Part shown: in pieces, positions 17,362-26,785 of the stretch
Position numbering within the stretch: the first letter of the stretch is position 1
Layout: each line of letters begins with the position of its first letter
Assembly: GCF_049800955.1 (NCBI RefSeq)
Contig: NZ_JBNAGA010000005.1
Coordinates: forward strand, 26,598 to 90,597
DNA from: JAKVBH01 sp049800955
GTDB taxonomy: Bacteria; Pseudomonadota; Alphaproteobacteria; Rhodobacterales; Rhodobacteraceae
DNA: 64,000 nt
Reading direction: 5' to 3'
Notes under the pieces: generated by a model
What the model saw: the letters and a program-made list of their open reading frames with translations, nothing else
Databases searched by the model: none
Told to the model about the DNA's origin: nothing
Translations under genes and position numbers: made by a program

Positions 17362-19344
17362 ATGTTTTTGATCAGATGTCTGTTGACGTTTCTGCTGAAC
17401 CTGTGGGCTTTCTCTGCCGCCGCGCTCAGTACGCTGCCGGATGCCAACATGGCACCTCGTCAGGTGATCTTTGGACTGCAGAACACGCCAGGCCAGGCTG
17501 CAATCCCGACAGATCTTGCAGAGGGGCGCTACGACACAGAGATCGCGACATTTACCGTGGCCCGAGGGCAGCTTACCCTTGCCTCCGCCCCCACCGCCGC
17601 CGGACAGGTCCTGCTGCGGGACGAGGCGCGCAGCCTTGCCATTACAATCAGTGACCAGCATCGCTGCGTCAGCACGTCAGACGAGCTTGAAGCCGTTCTG
17701 AAACTGGCCCCCGAAGACAAGGCCGGGCTGACGATTTGCCTCAATCCAGGGCGCTATGGCGGGTTCGGCTGGTGGGGCTTGCGCGGCGCCTTCACGGGGA
17801 TCCCCGATGGCAAACCGATTGTCTTTCAATCAACAGATCCCGCGCGTCCCGCCGTGCTGGATGGCTTCTTCATCGGATCAGCCGATGAGCGCGCACCGGG
17901 CAATGTCATTTTGCGCAATCTCGTCTTTGAGGTGGCCTCACCGCCCGTGGCAGATCTGAGCGATCCCGGCCTGCACGAGCATCTCTTTGCAATCTATATC
18001 GGCTGGCAAGGCCCTGCGGCGCGCAATGTGCTGGTCGAAAACATTGTGGTCCGCGGCCCGCTGGGCGAGGCGTTCAAAGGCGCCCATCCCACGTATCACA
18101 ATATCTATGGCATTCAGGCTAAGGGCGATCGGATCATCATTCGCCACGCACATTTCGAAACCCTGATGAACGCCATACATCTCCAGGGCCGTGACATCCT
18201 TGTGGAGCATGTGCGCGGGCATCGTCTTTGGGGGGATATGTTTCAGGTGTCTCCGGAAGTCTTGCCCAGACCAGAGGGGCGCACCAATGGCTGGCCCTGT
18301 CGCCGCAGCGAACGCATCGTGCTGCGCAACAACATCATGTCGGATATCTGGTCCAACAATAACCGGCATCCGGATTTCATTCACTTCTTTGCCTCCCACA
18401 AGGTCATTTGTGGGCTCAAGGATGTGCTGATTGAAGGCAATATCGTCTATCTTGGCCGCGAAGGGGCCCGCCAGCCGGGGTTTCCAACGGGCTTCACCGC
18501 AACCGCGCCGCAACCCGCACCGTCCGTGCTGCCCAGCCAGCCCCGGGTTGTTCAGCGCCTGAACGCTCCGGGCAATGTGACACTGCCTCCCGCAAGCTGC
18601 CCTGAAGAGCGTGTGCGGATTGCCGTGCAGCGCGTGCCCGGTTCAGGCCCGCTCAGCCTGCGCCCCCCGCCCGGCACGGTGCTTGTGGTCAATGGTGTGC
18701 GTCAGCCCGCCTATGATCTGCTGGGAGACTGGGAAGTGGCCCGCCTGACATGCCGGCCCGACACGCGGGGAACGTGGGACCTCGACACTGCCAAACCCGG
18801 CCCACAGGGTATCTTCTCCAACAATATTGCAGGCCCGGATGGGTACCAGAACATTATTGTGCGCCACAATGTGCTGTGGATCACCTCTGGTCACGGGATC
18901 TCCTTCGGCGATCCGGACAATCGCAATATTCGCGTGTTGAACAATTCATTGTTGCAACCATTTCCCGGAGACGCCAACGGAGATGGGCGTCCCAACTTGC
19001 ATTCCGATGGGTTCAATGAACGCCATTCCGGTGCGCAGATCAGGCTGGAAGGCATGGCCAATGTTGTGCGGGGCAATATCTCCTCCACCCGTGTGCGGGG
19101 CGGGCGCCAGCCGGGGTGGAGCGGGAATGACAATGGCTTGCGGCACACGGACAGTGGGCGTTCGATGCTCAGCCGGTTCACGCCCGACCCCCAAAGCGGG
19201 ACATTCATGCCAACGACACCGCGCGAAGCCATCGAGAAGGCCCGTCCCCGGGCCGATGGCATGCTGGGCACCGCGGGCATTGGCGCAGTGGGCGTTCGGC
19301 CCGAGAACGATCCCTATGACTGGAGCTGGGTGCCAGACAGGTAA
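17362..19344 (+). CDS. Secreted right-handed beta-helix protein
   Basis: The 660-residue protein has a Sec signal peptide (cleavage likely near residue 20, after FSAAA). Successive parallel beta-helix coils follow, with repeated patterns such as NVILRNLVFE, NVLVENIVV, RIIIRHAHFE and DILVEHVRG. The motif RHPDFIHFF resembles HTDLLQF and HPDMIQF in the two other beta-helix proteins of the window. The final region (YQNIIVRHNVLWIT to IGAVG) is also shared with the protein at 21230. Such folds occur in polysaccharide lyases, epimerases and phage tailspikes. The enzymatic activity is not established. A GGGAGGG Shine-Dalgarno sequence sits about 7 bases before the ATG. It may act on the EPS in the periplasm. 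Confidence 0.82.
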   Translation: MFLIRCLLTFLLNLWAFSAAALSTLPDANMAPRQVIFGLQNTPGQAAIPTDLAEGRYDTEIATFTVARGQLTLASAPTAAGQVLLRDEARSLAITISDQHRCVSTSDELEAVLKLAPEDKAGLTICLNPGRYGGFGWWGLRGAFTGIPDGKPIVFQSTDPARPAVLDGFFIGSADERAPGNVILRNLVFEVASPPVADLSDPGLHEHLFAIYIGWQGPAARNVLVENIVVRGPLGEAFKGAHPTYHNIYGIQAKGDRIIIRHAHFETLMNAIHLQGRDILVEHVRGHRLWGDMFQVSPEVLPRPEGRTNGWPCRRSERIVLRNNIMSDIWSNNNRHPDFIHFFASHKVICGLKDVLIEGNIVYLGREGARQPGFPTGFTATAPQPAPSVLPSQPRVVQRLNAPGNVTLPPASCPEERVRIAVQRVPGSGPLSLRPPPGTVLVVNGVRQPAYDLLGDWEVARLTCRPDTRGTWDLDTAKPGPQGIFSNNIAGPDGYQNIIVRHNVLWITSGHGISFGDPDNRNIRVLNNSLLQPFPGDANGDGRPNLHSDGFNERHSGAQIRLEGMANVVRGNISSTRVRGGRQPGWSGNDNGLRHTDSGRSMLSRFTPDPQSGTFMPTTPREAIEKARPRADGMLGTAGIGAVGVRPENDPYDWSWVPDR

Positions 19345-19369
19345 GATCAGAGCTGCCGGTGCTGCAGAC

Positions 19370-20758
19370 TTACCGGCGGCGCAGCACGATATTGAGCAAT
19401 TCGCGCAGGCTGACCACAAAACAGCAACTGAGAATAAACAGCCCGACATGGTTGAGGTTCCACGCCACAAACATCTCCGGTGAGGGTGGGTTCTGGAGAC
19501 TGTCCCACAGGGCCAGCCCGCCAACCGCCAATGCAAGCCCCGTCGGCAGCGCCAGGGACCGCAATGGCACGCCGCGTTGGCGCTTCAGGAGCGCAAGCGA
19601 GAGGCCCGTCCCGAACAGCTCACCCACCAACCCGATCAGCAGCACGGCAATCAGATCATACCCTGATTGCGCGGCCCAGAACGCGATTGGAAACGAGACC
19701 AGCCTGGGCAAATTGCCATAGACCGCATTGAGCGTATCGGCCATCGACATGGCGACGGTGGCAATGGTTCCCTTGAACATCAACACAGATTGGATCAGCG
19801 CGAGGATCGCCAGAACCTCCAGCGCGGGCGCATATCGCATATCAAAGGCTGTAAGCAGCAGGGCCGGGCCGATAAACATCATGCCAAGGCCCAGCCCAAT
19901 CCCCAGAAAGAGCCCCATCTGCAGCGTCGCCGCCTGAATGGCACGGTTGTCCGCCTGGGCCGAGAGCTTTGGCAACACCACGGAGGAGAAGGTGCGCTTG
20001 ACCAATGTGGCCACTGCCTGCACCAGCATGAAAGCCGCGGAGAACCAGCCCAGCACTTCGAGACCAAACTGATTGGTGATGATGAGCCGATCCCCATTGG
20101 TGAGCGCAAAAAGCAAAAGCCCGTTGGCCAGAAGCGGGATGCCGAAGGCCAGCGCCCGGCGCATGATCGCCATATCCCAGGCCAGCTCAAAGCGCCGCTC
20201 CGCCAGCAGGTGTGACAGCACGCATTGGGCAATCTGCTGCGCGACAATCGCCCAGAGCATCATCTGGTAATCGGCCGAGATAAAATAAACGAGCAAGGCC
20301 ACAACAAGCGACAGGATCGGGGAGGCCCATGTGATCGTGACCGTGGCGCCGAATTGCATATTCCGCTCAAAACGCGCGAAATCGAGATGTTGAAACCCAC
20401 GCAGCAGAGGCAGAAGCGCCAGCACGGCAAAGGCCCAGCCCACCTCCGGCACACCGATGAAATGTGCATAGGGAATGGCCAGCGCCAGCGCCGCCAGCCC
20501 GCCCAGAACGCCACGAATGACCTGCAGCATGTGCAGCGCCGCCTGAAAGTGCCGGGATTCACCGTCACGGTCCTGAACGATCATGCGCTGCATGCCGATG
20601 TAGGAGGCATTTTCAATGAAGGCCACAGCGATTGACAGATTCACCGCAAGCCCGAAATCCTCCACCGAAATCAACCGGGCGATCAGGATGTTGCGCAAAA
20701 ACAGAACAACCATCATCACAACCTGGCTGATGAAAACAAGCCCAGCAGATTTAAGCAT
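19370..20758 (-). CDS. Polysaccharide flippase, PST/Wzx family
   Basis: The 462-residue integral membrane protein has about 12-14 hydrophobic segments. The start LKSAGLVFISQVVMMVVLFL resembles the first helix of MOP-superfamily flippases, and the second block (LIARLISVEDFGLAVNLS) is typical of PST transporters. It probably flips lipid-linked EPS repeat units from the cytoplasmic to the periplasmic face for the Wzy-like polymerase at 30146. It is convergent with the beta-helix gene 17362-19344 (25-bp gap) and divergent from the one at 21230. Confidence 0.88.
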   Translation of the reverse strand: MLKSAGLVFISQVVMMVVLFLRNILIARLISVEDFGLAVNLSIAVAFIENASYIGMQRMIVQDRDGESRHFQAALHMLQVIRGVLGGLAALALAIPYAHFIGVPEVGWAFAVLALLPLLRGFQHLDFARFERNMQFGATVTITWASPILSLVVALLVYFISADYQMMLWAIVAQQIAQCVLSHLLAERRFELAWDMAIMRRALAFGIPLLANGLLLFALTNGDRLIITNQFGLEVLGWFSAAFMLVQAVATLVKRTFSSVVLPKLSAQADNRAIQAATLQMGLFLGIGLGLGMMFIGPALLLTAFDMRYAPALEVLAILALIQSVLMFKGTIATVAMSMADTLNAVYGNLPRLVSFPIAFWAAQSGYDLIAVLLIGLVGELFGTGLSLALLKRQRGVPLRSLALPTGLALAVGGLALWDSLQNPPSPEMFVAWNLNHVGLFILSCCFVVSLRELLNIVLRRR

Positions 20759-21229
20759 CTTTGATCAGGTATCCTCGGTGGTATGGCTGGCCTTGCCTAT
20801 CTCAAGCGCCATGAGATTGCCACTGCGACCGATCAAACCCGCAGGCTGCGCTGCGGAGCGCGTGGGCGGCGCAGCCACCCATGATAATTTCTGCCGCCCT
20901 GCGGAACTGCGCGGCACCCATTTTCGGGGAGGCGTGAGCAAAACATGACCACGCCGTGCGTCGTGTAAAGGCGCAGGCAAGACCCGCTCAGCGCGCTGTT
21001 TTCATGGTACTTTCTTCGCAATGCCCTTGCCCTGAGCGCCTGCATGGCTGCGCGCGGCACAGACACAGACCAGACACGATAACGCAACGCCCTGCCATCG
21101 CGGGCAGAACGCAACACAGCTGATTTCTCCTTATAAGTCCGGCTCCGCAACACCTCTTCCACGTGGTTATCACGCGATGCTCTGGCGCGCAGATCGACCC
21201 GTTCGTGCGACACAGCGAAGGAGACGAAA
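20759..21229. other. Gene-free 471-bp divergent intergenic region
   Basis: It lies between the flippase start and the long beta-helix gene and must contain both promoters. Only short, unconvincing open frames and no strong palindrome were found. A GAAGGAGACG Shine-Dalgarno stretch just before 21230 is clear. No promoter boxes could be assigned with confidence. Confidence 0.6.
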
Positions 21230-24200
21230 ATGCAAATTGCCGTATCAACAAATTTTGCCGCCAAACGGCCCTTGATCCAGGCGGTCACAACTGCCGATAT
21301 CCGCTTTGGTGCTGCGACCCGGGCGGGAGAGGGCGCCGTGGCTGTCACGGGATCTGCGATCGTGACGGGCGATCCCGAGGGCCATTGGCAGATCAGCCAG
21401 AACATGTTGAGCCCAAGCGCCGCTGGTGCAGGCGCACTCAACGGCAGCTATGCCCTTGAGCTGGACAGCGGGGATACCCTCGAGGTGGCCGTCGTGCCCC
21501 AATCGCGGAGTGTCGCGCGTGAAAGCGAACTGCAGGATATCCTGCATGCCAATGTGCCCGTCGCCCCGGGAGAGACCATCTACATTCGCGACAAGGGCAG
21601 CATCTACGAGATGAAGGCGCTGGAATGGTTCACGACATGGGATGGCCATCCCTCCAACGTGACCTTTGCCTCCGCCGATCCCCTTGCCCCGCCAGAGCTG
21701 GATTACTGGGATCTCAGCCGCACACCCATCAGCAACGTCACCTTTCGCGGGCTGATTTTCCGCAAGACCGATTACCCCACGAATGTCCCCTTCTGGGCGC
21801 CGGCCTCCGCTTCCGTGCATGCCATTTTGCGCACCGACAATGCGGCCGGGATCAACGGGTTGATCATCGAGGATTGCCTGTTTGACGGCGGCCTGCTGCC
21901 TTGGGCCGAAGGGGGGCGTTTCACGGCGACAAATCCGGCTCTCTTCATGCGGGGCGATCAGATCACCAATATTACCTTCCGCCGCAATATCGTGGAACAC
22001 GTGGGCACCGGCATTGCGCTGGGGATCAATGGGGCCGTGATTGAGGACAATCTCTTCCGGCGCTTTCACAACGATGCAATCGTTTTGCAAAACCCGCCCT
22101 CAAATGATTGCGCCAATATTCGCATCGCCAACAACCATCACGAACAACAAACCGGCTGGGCGTCGCTGTTTCATACCGATCTGCTGCAATTTCAGCCCCA
22201 GAACAACAGCCGCGCCATTCGTGATATCGAATATGTCGGCAACACCGCCTCTGTCGCGGCGACATCAAAACCCGCGCAAGTCGATCCGATCAGCCCGGCC
22301 GGGATTATCAGCTACACAAGCGATCACACCCTTGATGCCACCGATCATGCCCGAGAGATCCGGGTCGGGGGGGACATCACAATCACCCTGCCCCCCGCTG
22401 CGGCCAATGCCGGCCGGCAGTTTTGCCTGCGGCGGACGAATGGCACCGTGACCATTGCGCTGGATGGCAACGATACATGGGCCGGCGGTACATCCCTTGT
22501 CCTGCCCGACCCGACACGCGGGAATGCCTCCCACGCCACCTTTGTCAGCGATGGCAGCGGAGAGTGGAAAGAGCTTACGCCCAGCTACCGGGCACATATG
22601 TTGCTGCGCACCCAGAGCCAGACGCTGAGCGATCTTGAAAGCAATTGCACCGTTGTGGTGGATGCCAGCGCAGGGGACATCACGCTGACATTGCCGCAAG
22701 ACGGGGCCCAGTCCTTCACCATTTCACGTCAGGACGGGACGGCCAACACTGTGCGGGTTGTGCCCGAAGCGGGCAATACATTGCTGCTGCGCGGGCAAAG
22801 CCAGTCCGAGATTGCCTTCGTGCAGGGCTATGGGCTCGAGGTCGTTGGCAACGGGGCGGGCAATTGGACCGCGGCAGAAGATGGTCAGACAACGCAAGGC
22901 TTCTTCGGCAACCGCCATCCCCAGGGCCTCTACGAGAATATCCGTGTGCACGGCAATATTCTCTATGTCACGACAGTGCATGGCATTCACTTGGAACAGG
23001 ACGTGCCCGGTTTCCACATCTGGAACAACACGATCCTGCGCACCCTTTACGACGATGACAATGGCGATGGGGCGCTGGATGCGTTTGAAGCCGAACCGGG
23101 CGGAGGGCGTGGCACCATCTGGGCAAATGGCCTTGGGGCCTTCTCCTTCCGGGACTTCACCACTGGCGGCCTTGTTGTCGATGAGGGCGGAGATGCCGGG
23201 GACAGCTTCGGCACCATTGCCCTGAGCGCTGGCAGCGGATCGGAGGCGCTCAGCCTTGTGCAACCCTATCTCGTGGGGGACACGCGCGCGGATTACCGGC
23301 CCATGAGCCGCTCGGAGGTGATTGCATCCGCCGCGCCGCGCGCAGGAGGGCCCATTGACGGCGCGTTCATCGGTGCGGTGGGCTATTACGACTTTGACGC
23401 AGGCCGCGTCGCGAGCGCCCTGCCCGCACCCAATATCGTGGCGACAGCTCCGATCAACGGGGAAGAGCTCTCGGCTTCAACACCGATTGCCGTTGAGTTT
23501 GACCATTTCATCAGCCCGCGCACCGGTACGCTGACCTGTTGGGATGTCGACGCGGGCAGCGCCATCGAGACATTCGATATCGCTTCCGGTCTGGGCGACA
23601 ATGGCGGGACCGTGACGATCCAGGGCCGCCAGATGCTGGTGACCAGCGGGGCCGGCTGGCCCATCGGCACGACACTGGCGCTGCGGATAACAGATCAGGC
23701 CCTGCGCAGCGTCACCTATGATACCGCCTTCTCAGGGCTGAGCGGCGATACATTCTCATGGACAACAGTGCCTGATCCCGCCGTAACCCCGGTTTTCCTG
23801 GGCACCCGTGAAGACATCATTCGGTCCTCGGTCAAGACGATGAGCGGGCTGAATTTCCCCGCTGGGCGCGCCATCGTGTTCATTGGCTGGACCGACAGCG
23901 GCGATATTGCCATCCCGACCGTATCCGTCGGCGGCACAGCTGCCAGCCGGTACGGAGATGTTATCGATTCAGGCCAGATCCATGTGGCCGTCTATGAAGT
24001 TGATCTCGCGGCAGGTGGCATCATGGATGTCGTCATCGACTACGGCGAGAACCAGTTCGACACGGAATTGGCGGCCTATAGCGTCGGGGATGCGACAATC
24101 GCCACCTTGAATGCGTTCAGCGCCGGCGGCGCCGGAGACATGGTCTATTCGCATGAGATCAACACCCAAAGCGGGGCGGGCGTGATTGGATTTGCCTATC

Positions 24201-24394
24201 ACAATCGCGGACCCGGGGATGGGGTCTGGTCCGTTGAAAGCGGTTGGGATCAGGTGGATGCCAATTTTGGCGCCTGGCGCAGCACAGCGGCCATGAGCGC
24301 GGCGATTGTGCCTGCTGAAAAGCCACGGCTGTTTGAAACGCGCTTCTCAGGCGCAAGCCAGGCCCGCGCCGGAGTTGCGCTCATGGTCAGCTGA
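21230..24394 (+). CDS. Large beta-helix protein with spike- or tail-fibre-like repeats
   Basis: The 1054-residue protein has no signal peptide. Residues ~1-110 are a beta-rich head domain. Beta-helix coils occupy ~110-340 (NVTFRGLIFRK, GLIIEDCLFDG, NITFRRNIVEH) with HTDLLQF. Two copies of a ~95-residue beta module follow (~340-540; YTSDHTLDATD and RTQSQTLSDLE lead the copies), of the kind seen in phage tail and GTA fibres. A second helix segment runs to ~720 and ends with a region shared with the 17362 protein (NDNGDGALD, IGAVG). An Ig-like domain lies at ~735-850, then a C-terminal beta domain. A strong GAAGGAGACG site supports the start. The role may be a surface or extracellular polysaccharide-binding or -modifying spike (inference). 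Confidence 0.78.
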   Translation: MQIAVSTNFAAKRPLIQAVTTADIRFGAATRAGEGAVAVTGSAIVTGDPEGHWQISQNMLSPSAAGAGALNGSYALELDSGDTLEVAVVPQSRSVARESELQDILHANVPVAPGETIYIRDKGSIYEMKALEWFTTWDGHPSNVTFASADPLAPPELDYWDLSRTPISNVTFRGLIFRKTDYPTNVPFWAPASASVHAILRTDNAAGINGLIIEDCLFDGGLLPWAEGGRFTATNPALFMRGDQITNITFRRNIVEHVGTGIALGINGAVIEDNLFRRFHNDAIVLQNPPSNDCANIRIANNHHEQQTGWASLFHTDLLQFQPQNNSRAIRDIEYVGNTASVAATSKPAQVDPISPAGIISYTSDHTLDATDHAREIRVGGDITITLPPAAANAGRQFCLRRTNGTVTIALDGNDTWAGGTSLVLPDPTRGNASHATFVSDGSGEWKELTPSYRAHMLLRTQSQTLSDLESNCTVVVDASAGDITLTLPQDGAQSFTISRQDGTANTVRVVPEAGNTLLLRGQSQSEIAFVQGYGLEVVGNGAGNWTAAEDGQTTQGFFGNRHPQGLYENIRVHGNILYVTTVHGIHLEQDVPGFHIWNNTILRTLYDDDNGDGALDAFEAEPGGGRGTIWANGLGAFSFRDFTTGGLVVDEGGDAGDSFGTIALSAGSGSEALSLVQPYLVGDTRADYRPMSRSEVIASAAPRAGGPIDGAFIGAVGYYDFDAGRVASALPAPNIVATAPINGEELSASTPIAVEFDHFISPRTGTLTCWDVDAGSAIETFDIASGLGDNGGTVTIQGRQMLVTSGAGWPIGTTLALRITDQALRSVTYDTAFSGLSGDTFSWTTVPDPAVTPVFLGTREDIIRSSVKTMSGLNFPAGRAIVFIGWTDSGDIAIPTVSVGGTAASRYGDVIDSGQIHVAVYEVDLAAGGIMDVVIDYGENQFDTELAAYSVGDATIATLNAFSAGGAGDMVYSHEINTQSGAGVIGFAYHNRGPGDGVWSVESGWDQVDANFGAWRSTAAMSAAIVPAEKPRLFETRFSGASQARAGVALMVS

Positions 24395-24404
24395 GGCATG
24401 CACA

Positions 24405-24433
24405 GGCCACCCCGGGGCTGCCCCGGGGTGGCC
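24405..24433. terminator. Bidirectional hairpin between convergent genes
   Basis: GGCCACCCCGGGG and CCCCGGGGTGGCC form a perfect 13-bp stem with a 3-base loop, placed between the stops of the beta-helix gene (+) and the pyruvyl transferase gene (-). There is no long T-run on either side, but the stem strength and the convergent position favour a shared terminator. Confidence 0.65.
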
Positions 24434-24456
24434 AGCCACGCCTGAGGGAGGGGCGC

Positions 24457-25644
24457 CTAAGGGGCGGCTTTCCCAATGACATCGCCAATCGCCGTCCGGT
24501 ACCGCTCCAGCCGGGCGTTCACACCCTCCATGGCCTGAGACACTTCCCCGGCCAAGGTCTTCCGATTGGCATAACCTGTCTGAATGATGTCCAGAATGTC
24601 ATCGTTGCTCTGGGTTTTGCAATCGGCAACATGCGGATAGCCCAGCGTTCCAAACACACCAGCGAATTTCCGGCTATAGGCCATGGGAATAACCGGCACG
24701 CCAGAAGAGAAAGCCGCGATCGTGGCATGCATGCGCGCGCCCATGAAGAAATCGAGCCCGGCAATATAGGTCTTGGCGGCAATGGGTGAGCCAAAGACAG
24801 GCGCAACCTGAACACCGGGGAATTCCTCTGCCAGCGCCTCGCTCACACGCTGATCATCTTCCACCGCGATATGATCGGATTGCACATGCCCGACCAAATG
24901 CATCTCCACCTCAGGCTGCGCGGCAGCCCATGCAAGGATCGCGCGGATCAATGCCGGATAATCCCCTTTGAGCCCGAACTGATTGTCCTGTGTATATCCA
25001 CCGTTGAACAAAAGCCCCGAGACATTGAGCCCGACGCGGACCTTGCCATCCTCAGACCGCGGCCCGGGGCGCTCATAGCTCAACCCCATGGCCACATCCG
25101 TGGCCTCAAGAATTGGCGCCTTGATGCCCATATCCGCAAGAAAGCGCGTCGAGGGCGCATCGCGGGAGACCACCAGCTGCGCCCGGTTCATGACCGCGCG
25201 CGCCATGGGCCGCGCCCACCATGTCTCAAACGGGCCGATGGTCTGGGGGCTCAGGATAAGGGGCTTGCCTGCCAGAAGCGTCCGCGTCTTGGCATGGCAC
25301 ACATTGAAGAAGCGCCGGAAGCCATAGATATCGGTGAAACTGTCCCCACCCCCGATATCGACAATCACATCACAGCGCGCAATCGCTGCGGCGACACGGC
25401 CACCGGGGCGCACAAGCTCGCGCTGACGGAAGGGCTGGTTTTCAATGTCATCGGCTTCAAAATACCAAGGCCGGGGATCGCGCCAGCCCAAAACAATGAA
25501 CTGCGCGCGCCGCCCCTGCACGGCCGCCGCCTGACGCAGGATTTCAATATTGGCCAGCGTCAACGCGCCCACGCCGAGATTGTCGGAATTCATCGAATGC
25601 CAGAACAGGCCGATGGTCAGGGGGGGCTGTGATGTCTGGCTCAT
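24457..25644 (-). CDS. Polysaccharide pyruvyl transferase family protein
   Basis: The 395-residue protein has the CsaB/WcaK-type pyruvyl transferase layout: an N-terminal FWHSMNSDNLGVGALTLAN, DIGGGDSFTDIYG, SPQTIGPFE and a SRDAPSTRFL block, then a C-terminal DFFMGARMHATIAAFSSGVP with the conserved RMH. These enzymes use phosphoenolpyruvate to add ketal-linked pyruvate to sugars of surface polymers. The gene overlaps the upstream nitroreductase gene by 4 bp (stop and start share ATGA), so the two are probably translationally coupled. It probably acts in the cytoplasm on lipid-linked intermediates. Confidence 0.9.
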   Translation of the reverse strand: MSQTSQPPLTIGLFWHSMNSDNLGVGALTLANIEILRQAAAVQGRRAQFIVLGWRDPRPWYFEADDIENQPFRQRELVRPGGRVAAAIARCDVIVDIGGGDSFTDIYGFRRFFNVCHAKTRTLLAGKPLILSPQTIGPFETWWARPMARAVMNRAQLVVSRDAPSTRFLADMGIKAPILEATDVAMGLSYERPGPRSEDGKVRVGLNVSGLLFNGGYTQDNQFGLKGDYPALIRAILAWAAAQPEVEMHLVGHVQSDHIAVEDDQRVSEALAEEFPGVQVAPVFGSPIAAKTYIAGLDFFMGARMHATIAAFSSGVPVIPMAYSRKFAGVFGTLGYPHVADCKTQSNDDILDIIQTGYANRKTLAGEVSQAMEGVNARLERYRTAIGDVIGKAAP

Positions 25645-26645
25645 GTCACGTCTCCCTGCCCGGGCGCGCCATGCAGCACCATGACATGATCAAGCCCCAT
25701 GCGATGGGATCGGGCAACCTCCAGCTCCTCGGGCAGATGCCCCACTGAAATCATCATGATGACGGCCTCACTATCGGGTATATTCAAAGCCTGACGCATC
25801 TTCTGATCGTCGCTGTGGCGCATCGACCACGCCAGGGGGCAGGCGCCCAAACCAAGAGAATGCAGGGCATAGAGCAAAGACATGGCGAACATGCCGCCAT
25901 CGACAAATGGCTGATTGCGCTCGCCCGCGCCGGAAAATGCCTGAAGATCCGCCGTGACCACCAGCGCCCGTGAGGCCCGATCTCCAAAGCCACGGTTGCC
26001 GGGCTGCCAGTCCAGCGCCTGCTGTGCGTTTTCAAACACATGGACCCGCGGCCCCTGCCGATTGCAGACGCTGGGCGTCTTGCGCGCGCGATCGACCGCC
26101 TCGGCAATCAGATCAAGATCCACAGGGGTCGGCGCATATTGGCGTACCGAATGACGGGACCAGAAGAAGGAGGCATCCGCTTGCGCGCCCGCCGCGCGAA
26201 TGTCCTGGGCTGTCACACGGGCGGTCCCGCCAACACCATTGTCCGGCTGGCCTGCAAGAAACGCCTCAAGCGGCGCGTTGTCCACATCATGGGTGGCATT
26301 GAAGGCCTGATAGGCATGCAGCGCAGAGACCGCCGGCGCCAGTTCCACACCATGCCGGTCCCGGTATTCCTGCAGCTTGCGTGTCAGCGCCATCACCTTG
26401 TCGCGCCCAAATCCCGGACGCGGCTCACTCAGCGACAATCCCTTCTCAACACCGTGATACGCCTTGTAGAGCGCATGGCGCGACTGGGCTTCGGTGCGGT
26501 CTGTATCCATGCCATGGGACCAGCGCAGATAGCGCCGCAGATCATAGAGATGGTCGCGCGTCAGAGCTCTGGCCATCCGCAACAACCGAACCTTGCGCCA
26601 GATGCGTTGCAGGGCGCGGTATGCCGACCCGTTCTTGTCAATCAC
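25641..26645 (-). CDS. Nitroreductase family protein
   Basis: The 334-residue protein has a ~130-residue helical N-terminal extension and then a nitroreductase fold from about residue 155: FFWSRHSVRQYAPTPVD with the FMN-binding Arg-His-Ser-x-Arg pattern, and later SLGLGACPLAWSMRH. It is longer than stand-alone nitroreductases. The start is GTG at 26645, with AAGG about 9 bases upstream. Nitroreductase-fold enzymes carry FMN and do diverse redox chemistry. Coupling by a 4-bp overlap to the pyruvyl transferase suggests that the two act on the same EPS sugar or intermediate, but the substrate is unknown. Confidence 0.85.
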   Translation of the reverse strand: MIDKNGSAYRALQRIWRKVRLLRMARALTRDHLYDLRRYLRWSHGMDTDRTEAQSRHALYKAYHGVEKGLSLSEPRPGFGRDKVMALTRKLQEYRDRHGVELAPAVSALHAYQAFNATHDVDNAPLEAFLAGQPDNGVGGTARVTAQDIRAAGAQADASFFWSRHSVRQYAPTPVDLDLIAEAVDRARKTPSVCNRQGPRVHVFENAQQALDWQPGNRGFGDRASRALVVTADLQAFSGAGERNQPFVDGGMFAMSLLYALHSLGLGACPLAWSMRHSDDQKMRQALNIPDSEAVIMMISVGHLPEELEVARSHRMGLDHVMVLHGAPGQGDVT

Positions 26646-26785
26646 GTCCAGAAACCTTTTTGAGAGCGGATCGGGGCCGCGAGGCCAGATCCAGAAATCG
26701 CTGTCTCGCGCCTTCTACCCGATCCAACATGTTTTGCAATTCGGCCCATGCCACAATGAATATGCACCACGTCGCAAGGCAGGCC

